DNA of 64,000 nucleotides, taken from contig DHXR01000054.1 in assembly GCA_002413785.1 (NCBI GenBank), positions 62,001 to 126,000 on the forward strand. Direction: 5' to 3'. Both the position numbers and the translations under genes were made by a program. Of the stretch, positions 57,678-64,000 are shown in pieces. The first letter of the stretch is position 1. Every line of letters begins with the position of its first letter. The notes below the pieces were generated by a model that was not told where the DNA came from, ran no database searches, and saw only the letters and a list, made by a program, of their open reading frames with translations. This stretch comes from Mucilaginibacter sp. UBA5151. Lineage in GTDB: Bacteria; Bacteroidota; Bacteroidia; Sphingobacteriales; Sphingobacteriaceae.

Positions 57678-58637
57678 TTACTTACCCAAAGAAAAACCTA
57701 TTGGGACACTATAAGATACCCGAACTGGTTTCCCATTTTGAATGCCCGGTTTCCACCGCGGAGATAATTTAATAATCCTCACCGCTTCTTCATCACAACC
57801 ATCACCAATACCTCTTGCAACTTTTACATCACTTAAACTACCGTCCCTTTCTACAACAAAATTTACAATTACCCGACCTGAAGTATTGTTTTCCCTGGCA
57901 AGCGCTGGGTAACGAATATTACGATAAAGAAACCTGGCGAATGCCTCAAGTCCACCAGGGAATTCAGGAACAATATCAACTGAAGTGAAAGTTTCACCGT
58001 TTGGCTTATATTTATATGTACGGGTAGTTGATATTACTTTACCTTTAACGAACACACTTTCAAAATTTGTAGAATCATCTACCCGCCCATGCCAGGTGCC
58101 AGCTTCAATCCCATTTTCAATTTCCCCTTCGGCATTAACTTCGCTAAAATTTTCATCAAATTCCGTCCATTTCCCTTTGCCGTTTTCAGCTAATACATTT
58201 CCCGTGGAGTCGTTGTATTGTTTTAAAAAGACCTTTTTATCTTTGGTATAACTTCTAATATTGTACAACTTTCCGTTTGGGTAATATTGAATTTCATCGC
58301 CTAAAGGTTCGCCATTATTATAATTTCTGATCATCATTTTATGCCCGTTTGGATAAAAATTAACCAGAAAACCTTGAAATTTTAGATTTAATGAATTTGT
58401 TTTCGAATTACCCATAAGTCTCCTCTTACCATTGCGATAAAATTCTTGGACAATAAATAAATTCTTATCAACACTGGTATCCGGTGGTAATATAACCAGG
58501 AAATAATCAGCGCTATCTTTTGTGGAGACAACTTTTCCAGAGGTTTTTAAATAATATACAGATGTATCTTTTTTCTGCGCAAAGACTGCATTGAAAACGA
58601 ACAAGCATAAAATGAAAAGGAAAAGGGATTTTATCAT
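57678..58637 (-). CDS. Exported MORN-repeat protein with TonB C-terminal domain
   Basis: A 319-residue protein: signal peptide (MIKSLFLFILCLFVFNAVFAQ, in part), several MORN-like/YwqK-type repeats in the middle (GFLVNFYPNGHKMMIRNYNNGE, in parts; IQYYPNGKLYNIRSY), and a TonB C-terminal domain (IRYPALARENNTSGRVIVNF, in parts; DEEAVRIIKLSPRWKPG and GKPVRVSYSVPIGF). Unlike true TonB it has no N-terminal membrane anchor with proline-rich spacer, so it cannot carry energy from ExbBD. Similar proteins are frequent in Bacteroidetes; their role is unknown to me. Confidence 0.83.
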   Translation of the reverse strand: MIKSLFLFILCLFVFNAVFAQKKDTSVYYLKTSGKVVSTKDSADYFLVILPPDTSVDKNLFIVQEFYRNGKRRLMGNSKTNSLNLKFQGFLVNFYPNGHKMMIRNYNNGEPLGDEIQYYPNGKLYNIRSYTKDKKVFLKQYNDSTGNVLAENGKGKWTEFDENFSEVNAEGEIENGIEAGTWHGRVDDSTNFESVFVKGKVISTTRTYKYKPNGETFTSVDIVPEFPGGLEAFARFLYRNIRYPALARENNTSGRVIVNFVVERDGSLSDVKVARGIGDGCDEEAVRIIKLSPRWKPGIQNGKPVRVSYSVPIGFSLGK

Positions 58638-58720
58638 ATTATCATAAATATAAGCAAATGTAAAAATCTTGGCCTCTTTTCCACCATAGAATGAAATTTA
58701 ACGATAGCAATAGCCTTAAA

Positions 58721-58757
58721 AAATAATGCCCGATACTTTCGCACCGGGCATTATTTT
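58721..58757 (-). terminator. Terminator downstream of the M1 peptidase gene
   Basis: AAATAATGCCCG (58721-58732) pairs with CGGGCATTATTT (58745-58756) around a 12-base loop, followed by T residues on the minus strand. It lies 58 bases past the peptidase stop. Confidence 0.85.
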
Positions 58758-58814
58758 GGTATAAAGTCATACCTTTTTTTACTTTAGACTCAGGACTAAA
58801 GACGTTACTATCGT

Positions 58815-61418
58815 CTATTTAAACATCTCATTTGTCAACCCGCTGTTAACAGTTGCACTTTTTACTTTAAACTCAATAGGCTGGCCAACAACGGTTGTTT
58901 TCTCCGAAAACGGTATTTTTATACCGGTGTCAATATCATGATAGTCGCCCCATTCCATAACGGTACTGCCTGCCACATCCGAAAATTGTTTTATCTTCAA
59001 ACCTGTTTTCTGGTCGTAAAAATACTTCACCTTTGTGCCGTCAGGCGAGGTCACAGTAACCAGATAAGCTAACTGGCCGTCAACTACCTGCAACGTTGGC
59101 GCAAGTTGTAAGGCATAACCGGTTTTATTAAAATCCAGTTCGGGAAAAAGCTTATATCTCGCCTTAACAGATCCCTTAACATCTGCGCTAAGTGGTACAG
59201 CTTTGTTCATTTGCTTAACATTCAGGCTGTCGCCGTCAATGATAATACGGGTAACATCCAAATTATTATAAGATGGCACCGATACATCCTGATAAAACAT
59301 GCCGGGTGTTTTATATTTGTTTACCCTTATCACGGTTAAACCTTGCACTGTGCCTTCGGCGTTCACCGTCAAATCCTTCACAGCCTCCAATTTATTTTCG
59401 CCGCCAACTGCATCCAGGTAATTTTTTATTACTGAAGCAGCGGTAACGCCCGGTCCAACACTTACACCGCTAAATGAATTATTTTCGGGGTTTATATCAG
59501 GCAAAACATGGTTAGGGTCAATAGTTGCGTAGGCTATTTTAGAAGTTGATTTGTAGGCGAAAGTCCAGGCGCCGCCGCGCTGCCAGATCTCGGCAGGCAA
59601 ATGAACGGTACCGGTATTGCCATTCAACTCCTTTATCAATACTGTAACCGGCAAAGCCATGCCTTCCGAATTCCCAATCGTGATCAATGCGCCTTTGGCT
59701 GCATCGTTATCAACATAATTTATTTCTTTAACTGATTGATCCAGCTTCCATGTAGTAAAGAACCATTCGTTCCAAAACCAGCTCAGATCCTCCCCCGCTG
59801 CATTGTCCATGGTATGGAAAAAGTCCCATGGCGTAGGGTGCTTAAATGCCCAGCGTTTGATATAGGTTTGAAACGCATAATCAAAACGCTTTTCACCTAA
59901 AATCTGCTCACGAAGTATCGTCAATGCCATGGCGGGTTTTTCATAAGCGGCAAAGCCTAAGTAATCAGATTGAATCACATCAGGCGTGTTCATAATGGCG
60001 TCGGCATCCGGGCTAAACATTCCGGCAGCTTCTTTTTGAGCATCCGGAGCATCATAATATTCGCCTTTATTAAAAACTTTGGTATCAACCTTATTAATAA
60101 AGGTATTGAAACCTTCATCCATCCAGGCATATTTACGTTCATTTGAACCAACGATCATCGGGAACCAGTTGTGCCCGAACTCGTGGTTGGTTACTTCCCA
60201 TAAACCACCCGCCTGACTTTCAGACCCGCAAAATACAATGCCCGGGTATTCCATCCCCCCTACTATGCCGGCAACATTGGTCGCCACCGGATAGGTATAT
60301 TCAAACCATTCGGACGAATACAATTCAATAGCCCCCTTCACATATTCTGTTGAGCGGCTCCACGCATTTTGACCCTTTGATTCAATAGGATAAACAGATT
60401 GCGCAAGAGCTTTTTTACCGCTTGGCAGGTTTATTCTTGCAGCATCCCATAAAAACGCTTTTGAAGCAGCCCATGATACATCCCTTGAGTTTTTACAGAA
60501 AAAATGCCAGGTAAGGTTTGCCTTTTGCGGATGCAGGGTATTATTCCCTATATCGGCGGAGTCTTTAACCATCACGGTTTTATCACTATTTTTTGCCGCA
60601 GCCAAACGGCTGATGATCGCTGGCGTCAATACCTCCGCCGGGTTTAACAATTCACCCGAGCCTACCACAACCAGGTTTGCAGGTGCGGTAATGGTATAAT
60701 CAAAATTGCCGTATTCCAGGTAAAACTCCGAAGCGCCCATGTATGGGATCACGTTCCAGCCGGTAACATCATCATATACTTCCATACGCGGGTACCATTG
60801 CGCCATTTCATATACCCATCCGTTTTTGAAAAGTTTGCGGCCCATCCGGTCGGTCCCGTATTGCGGTATGTCAAAACCATAGTCTATTTTAATCTCAATC
60901 TTACTGCCGCCCGCCCTAAGGGTATCATTCAGCTTAATCTGCATGCGGGTATCAGTTATCAGGTAATCAACTTTTTCAGTCTTACCATTTTTAATAATGT
61001 AAACCCCTTTTATCTGGTCGCCATCGGTAAATGATTTATTGGTAAAACGGCCGCCGGTTACCGGGCTGGTAGCTTCACCGCGGGAATCTACCTTGTAAAT
61101 ATTCTGTTCCACCTGTAGCCATAAAAAAGCCATCGGGTCGGGACTGTTATTGGTGTAGGTAATGAGCACAGTTCCGCTTACATTGTGTTTTGCCGTATCT
61201 AAGGTAACATTTAACTTATAATCGGCATGGTTTTGCCAGTATTTAGCACCGGGCGCACCGCTTGCACCCCTGATTAGGGTCCCACCGACAGGGTAAAATA
61301 CGGTGGGAAATGCTTTATGCTGATCGTATTTTGACCGCGCCGTGTCTGTATTCTGCGCACGAAGTGCGAACACACCAAAACACAACAATAATGACAAGGT
61401 GATTTTGTAAAAATTCAT
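58815..61418 (-). CDS. Secreted M1 family metallopeptidase
   Basis: An 867-residue exported enzyme (signal peptide MNFYKITLSLLLCFGVFALR). The gluzincin zinc site is HEFGH (His412, Glu413, His416) with the third ligand Glu435 in WMDEGFNTF, 18 residues later, the exact M1 spacing. The upstream GGMEYPGIVFCGSE segment corresponds to the GxMEN exopeptidase motif, altered to GMEYP. The N-terminal beta domain (YKLNVTLDTAKHNVSGTVLI, in part) fits M1. A C-terminal extension of about 220 residues beyond the usual helical domain contains an outer-membrane lipoprotein-carrier-like stretch (KQFSDVAGSTVMEWGDYHDI). It probably cleaves peptides in the periplasm or outside. Confidence 0.92.
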   Translation of the reverse strand: MNFYKITLSLLLCFGVFALRAQNTDTARSKYDQHKAFPTVFYPVGGTLIRGASGAPGAKYWQNHADYKLNVTLDTAKHNVSGTVLITYTNNSPDPMAFLWLQVEQNIYKVDSRGEATSPVTGGRFTNKSFTDGDQIKGVYIIKNGKTEKVDYLITDTRMQIKLNDTLRAGGSKIEIKIDYGFDIPQYGTDRMGRKLFKNGWVYEMAQWYPRMEVYDDVTGWNVIPYMGASEFYLEYGNFDYTITAPANLVVVGSGELLNPAEVLTPAIISRLAAAKNSDKTVMVKDSADIGNNTLHPQKANLTWHFFCKNSRDVSWAASKAFLWDAARINLPSGKKALAQSVYPIESKGQNAWSRSTEYVKGAIELYSSEWFEYTYPVATNVAGIVGGMEYPGIVFCGSESQAGGLWEVTNHEFGHNWFPMIVGSNERKYAWMDEGFNTFINKVDTKVFNKGEYYDAPDAQKEAAGMFSPDADAIMNTPDVIQSDYLGFAAYEKPAMALTILREQILGEKRFDYAFQTYIKRWAFKHPTPWDFFHTMDNAAGEDLSWFWNEWFFTTWKLDQSVKEINYVDNDAAKGALITIGNSEGMALPVTVLIKELNGNTGTVHLPAEIWQRGGAWTFAYKSTSKIAYATIDPNHVLPDINPENNSFSGVSVGPGVTAASVIKNYLDAVGGENKLEAVKDLTVNAEGTVQGLTVIRVNKYKTPGMFYQDVSVPSYNNLDVTRIIIDGDSLNVKQMNKAVPLSADVKGSVKARYKLFPELDFNKTGYALQLAPTLQVVDGQLAYLVTVTSPDGTKVKYFYDQKTGLKIKQFSDVAGSTVMEWGDYHDIDTGIKIPFSEKTTVVGQPIEFKVKSATVNSGLTNEMFK

Positions 61419-61504
61419 AGCTGGAAGTTTTTTAATTTGAAAGGCAAGATAGGAAAAATTTGTTTATTGGTTGACCGGGCGAACAAACCTAACCAACTTT
61501 TTTA

Positions 61505-61512
61505 TATTTTTG
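61505..61512 (+). promoter_or_regulatory. -7 promoter box of the polyprenyl GT2 gene
   Basis: TATTTTTG matches TAnnTTTG and ends 7 bases before the ATG at 61520, predicting a leader of only a few bases. No clear -33 TTTG at the right distance. Confidence 0.4.
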
Positions 61513-61519
61513 CGGAGCA

Positions 61520-62470
61520 ATGGATATATCAGTTGTAGTACCGCTTTATGATGAAGTAGAATCGTTACCCGAGCTCACCTCCTGGATCAGCCGTGTAATG
61601 GACGAAAATAAGTTCACCTACGAGATCGTCCTTATTGACGATGGCAGCAGTGACGGCTCCTGGGAAATGATCCGGAAGTTGCATAAAAGCAACCCTTTTA
61701 TAAAAGGGATAAAGTTCAGGCGTAATTATGGCAAATCAGCCGCTTTGAACATTGGTTTCGAGGCCGCGCAGGGCGATGTGATGATCACCATGGACGCCGA
61801 CCTGCAGGACAGCCCTGATGAAATCCCGGAGCTTTACCGCCGCATTACCGAAGAAAAATACGACCTGATATCCGGCTGGAAGGCAAAACGACATGATCCG
61901 CTGAGTAAAACTATCCCAACAAAAATATATAATGCAGCCACCCGCCGCATGTCGGGCATACATAACCTGCACGATTTTAACTGCGGCTTAAAAGCTTACC
62001 GTAAAGCCGTGGTGAAAAACATAGAGGTTTATGGCGAAATGCACCGGTATATCCCGGTTATTGCCAAATGGGCGGGCTTTATTAAAATTGGTGAACAAAT
62101 TGTAGAACACCGGCCCCGCAAATACGGAAAAACCAAATTTGGCATGAGCCGTTTTGTTAATGGTTTGTTAGACCTGATGTCGATATTTTTTGTGGGCAAA
62201 TTCGGCAAACGCCCCATGCACTTTTTTGGTACGATGGGCGTTTTAAGCTTTTTTGCGGGAACTGTTATTACTATTTGGATGATTGCTGATAAGTTACATG
62301 CTATAGCCAACGGTTTGAAATATCGAGACATTACCGGACAACCATTGTTTTATATAGCTCTTGTCGCAGTAATATTAGGTTCTCAATTGTTTTTAACAGG
62401 TTTTGTGGCCGAACTGGTTGCCCGCAGCGCCCCCGAACGCAATAATTATCAGATTGAAGAAACTATTTAA
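61520..62470 (+). CDS. Polyprenyl-phosphate glycosyltransferase (DPM1/GtrB-like GT2)
   Basis: A 316-residue enzyme: GT-A domain with VVVPLYDEVESLPEL, VLIDDGSSDGSWE, RRNYGKSAALNIGFEAAQGD (in part) and the DxD motif TMDADLQDSPDEI, then GMSRFVNGLLDL and two C-terminal membrane helices (about 225-255 and 275-300). This layout belongs to enzymes that load a sugar on undecaprenyl phosphate for periplasmic glycosylation. It is followed by another GT2 gene across a repeat-filled spacer. Confidence 0.9.
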   Translation: MDISVVVPLYDEVESLPELTSWISRVMDENKFTYEIVLIDDGSSDGSWEMIRKLHKSNPFIKGIKFRRNYGKSAALNIGFEAAQGDVMITMDADLQDSPDEIPELYRRITEEKYDLISGWKAKRHDPLSKTIPTKIYNAATRRMSGIHNLHDFNCGLKAYRKAVVKNIEVYGEMHRYIPVIAKWAGFIKIGEQIVEHRPRKYGKTKFGMSRFVNGLLDLMSIFFVGKFGKRPMHFFGTMGVLSFFAGTVITIWMIADKLHAIANGLKYRDITGQPLFYIALVAVILGSQLFLTGFVAELVARSAPERNNYQIEETI

Positions 62471-62590
62471 TGTGCAGATTTGAGGATGTGCAGATGTGCG
62501 GATTGATGTGCAAATGTGCAGATTTTAAATGTGCAGATGCTTTTCGTTTTTTCATCTGCACATCTGCATATTTGCACATTTGCACATTAA
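62471..62590. repeat. Oligomer-built inverted repeat between two glycosyltransferase genes
   Basis: The left part (62471-62540) is a run of TGTGCAGAT-type units (TGTGCAGAT, TGTGCGGAT, TGTGCAAAT); after a T-rich loop (62541-62551) the right part (62552-62590) is a run of the complementary units (ATCTGCACA, ATTTGCACA). The whole could fold into one long imperfect hairpin. Same design as the repeats at 4346 and 52330 with a different word. Confidence 0.8.
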
Positions 62591-62606
62591 TATCGCACAT
62601 ATAAAA

Positions 62607-63575
62607 ATGTTTTTCTCCATCATAATACCCCTATATAACCGTCCGCAGGAGATCAAAGAACTGCTGGAAACACTTGTTTTACAAACCTATAAGCAGTTTG
62701 AGGTATTGGTTATTGAAGATGGCTCCGTTGATGACGCGGCCGATATTGTACTTAGCTTTTCGGACAAACTGGATGTTAAATATTTTGTAAAGATAAATGA
62801 AGGTCAGGGATTTGCACGTAATTTTGGTTTTGAACGCGCCAAAGGCGATTATTTTATAGTGTTTGATTCAGATTGCCTGATCCCTGAGGATTATTTGCAG
62901 ATAGTTAGCGATTCGCTTACTAAAAATTATCTGGATGCATACGGGGGCCCAGATGCCGCACATCCATCTTTCACTCCTGTTCAAAAAGCCATCAGCTATG
63001 CCATGACCTCGCCGTTTACTACCGGTGGCATAAGGGGCATGAAAAAAGGAATCGGACAGTTTCACCCACGGAGCTTTAATATGGGCCTATCACGGCAGGT
63101 ATGGGAAAAAGCGGGCGGTTTTATTATTACCAGGCTCGGCGAAGATATAGAATACAGCATCCGCATACACTCCCTGGGTTTTAAGATCGGCCTGATCCCC
63201 GAAGCTAAGGTTTACCATAAAAGGCGCACCGATTTCTTAAAGTTTTATAAGCAGTTGCATTTTTTTGGCAGGGCCCGTATTAATGTTTATAAGTTCTTTC
63301 CAAAGGAATTAAAACTGGTGCATTTTTTTCCTGCGGTATTTACCTTATCACTCTTATTTACAGCTATTTCTAATATATTTAACTGGCAAATAGTACAATT
63401 ATGTAATTTTATCCTTGCGGTGATCATTTTGTTGATATTTTTTCACGCCTGGTGGAAAAACAAATCAGCAAAAATTGCATTTTTGAGTTTGATTGCTTCC
63501 TTTATTCAATTGATTGCCTACGGGTTAGGATTTATGCAGGATTTTTGTAAAAGGGTAATATTTAAAATTTCATAA
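62607..63575 (+). CDS. GT2 glycosyltransferase with C-terminal membrane helices
   Basis: A 322-residue GT-A enzyme from ATG 62607 (MFFSIIIPLYNRPQEIKELL). The frame extends 26 codons upstream, but that part is translated repeat, so the family start is preferred. Motifs: VLVIEDGS, GFARNFGFERAKGDYFIVFD, metal-binding FDSDCLIP, LGEDIEYSIRIHSLGFK and a C-terminal pair of membrane helices (about 250-310). Likely adds a sugar to a lipid-linked glycan. It precedes a membrane-protein gene by 7 bases. Confidence 0.87.
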   Translation: MFFSIIIPLYNRPQEIKELLETLVLQTYKQFEVLVIEDGSVDDAADIVLSFSDKLDVKYFVKINEGQGFARNFGFERAKGDYFIVFDSDCLIPEDYLQIVSDSLTKNYLDAYGGPDAAHPSFTPVQKAISYAMTSPFTTGGIRGMKKGIGQFHPRSFNMGLSRQVWEKAGGFIITRLGEDIEYSIRIHSLGFKIGLIPEAKVYHKRRTDFLKFYKQLHFFGRARINVYKFFPKELKLVHFFPAVFTLSLLFTAISNIFNWQIVQLCNFILAVIILLIFFHAWWKNKSAKIAFLSLIASFIQLIAYGLGFMQDFCKRVIFKIS

Positions 63576-63582
63576 AGCGTAT

Positions 63583-64000
63583 ATGTACCATCCTTTTTCC
63601 GTAACGGAAACATTAAATATTTCGTGGCAGATCTTGAAAAAGAACTTTGCTACAATTGCCGTTTATACCATATTGGCTTTTGTTATCACTGCTGTTTCGG
63701 GTTTTGTAATTTACAATTTAATCACTGATAATCTTTTAGCATCAATAGGCATTGTTTTCCTATTGATAAGTGTAAGCTTTTTGTACCTGGGCTTTATAAA
63801 ATTAGTTTTCCAGCTGATTGATAAACAATATTATGATTTTGAATTCGCGGATATCGTTCCTAAAATAAAAATGCTGGTCAGCTACATTATTCTTTTGGTC
63901 CTGGTTAGCACAATGGCGGTATTTGTTACAAATGCGATCAAAGCACTTGATGAAGGATTTGTAAAATATGTATTGGGAATATTTTCGGCGATATTTTTTG
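63583..64000 (+). CDS. Multi-pass membrane protein, 5' part (cut by window end)
   Basis: ATG at 63583 opens a frame with no stop to the window end (139 codons). After a soluble start (MYHPFSVTETLNISWQILKK) come at least four hydrophobic segments (FATIAVYTILAFVITAVSGF; LASIGIVFLLISVSFLYLGF; LVSYIILLVLVSTMAVFVT; VLGIFSAIFF). The N-terminus looks like a family of small Bacteroidetes membrane proteins with repeated hydrophobic helices; I cannot name it. It lies 7 bases after the GT2 stop, so the two are probably co-transcribed. Confidence 0.7.
   Translation, partial: MYHPFSVTETLNISWQILKKNFATIAVYTILAFVITAVSGFVIYNLITDNLLASIGIVFLLISVSFLYLGFIKLVFQLIDKQYYDFEFADIVPKIKMLVSYIILLVLVSTMAVFVTNAIKALDEGFVKYVLGIFSAIFF

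Noticed and set aside
62529..62606. 26-residue N-terminal extension of the second GT2 enzyme
   Set aside because: It is translated from the TGTGCAGAT repeat spacer; the GT2 family start MFFSIIIPLYN is at 62607.

Overview
The window is chromosomal DNA of a member of the Bacteroidota, most likely family Sphingobacteriaceae and probably Mucilaginibacter or a close relative (inference from protein flavour; no 16S gene is present). Supporting signs are promoter cores of the TAnnTTTG type rather than sigma70 boxes, almost no Shine-Dalgarno sequences, many very short leaders, FucP/GH172-type sugar catabolism, a type II (eukaryote-like) glutamine synthetase, and intergenic spacers built from short oligomers folded into long inverted repeats.

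Layout. 1-1.7 kb: the end of an integrated element (tyrosine integrase gene cut by the window edge) lying against the 3' end of a tRNA-Pro(UGG), then a VapBC-like PIN toxin-antitoxin pair. 2-10.5 kb: topA, a small conserved gene and a giant alpha-2-macroglobulin. 10.6-13.7 kb: an accessory islet with a zinc-finger HNH-like protein, a DUF433 antitoxin-like protein without its usual partner, an Rpn-type PD-(D/E)XK nuclease and small unknown genes. 13.9-16.5 kb: clpB.

16.7-41.3 kb is the most interesting stretch. An orphan sensor kinase is followed by a tightly overlapping eight-gene operon encoding a private mini type II fatty-acid system: ketoreductase, hotdog dehydratase-like protein, acyl carrier protein, ketosynthase, FabI-like enoyl reductase, AcpS-like phosphopantetheinyl transferase, alpha/beta hydrolase and PlsC-like acyltransferase. 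Beyond an opposing TPR gene comes the wreck of an NRPS-type thioesterase, an Sfp-type phosphopantetheinyl transferase, and a Wzx/Wzy-type exopolysaccharide locus: response regulator, initiating sugar transferase fused to a dead receiver domain, half-size outer-membrane factor, Wzc-like protein without a tyrosine tail, a 45-residue membrane protein, polymerase/ligase, flippase and four glycosyltransferases. A complete single-module NRPS-like enzyme (adenylation, carrier, thioesterase) sits among these glycosyltransferases. My reading, an inference, is that the locus makes a surface polysaccharide decorated with an aminoacyl group and possibly a special acyl chain.

41.9-51.3 kb: a secreted protein made almost entirely of TPR repeats, then a leftward sugar operon (glycoside hydrolase fused to a second gene, FucP, fucose-dehydrogenase-like SDR, lactonase-like amidohydrolase, GH172/DUF2961) that fits L-fucose or, given GH172, D-arabinose use. 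51.4-56.2 kb: a leftward set of a glutamine-synthetase-like ligase, an APH-like kinase and a HAD-IIA phosphatase, downstream of the true GSII. 56.6-64 kb: mdh, a MORN/TonB-domain protein, an M1 metallopeptidase, two GT2 glycosyltransferases and a truncated membrane-protein gene.

Domain names and functions come from motif recognition in the translated sequence. No database search was run.
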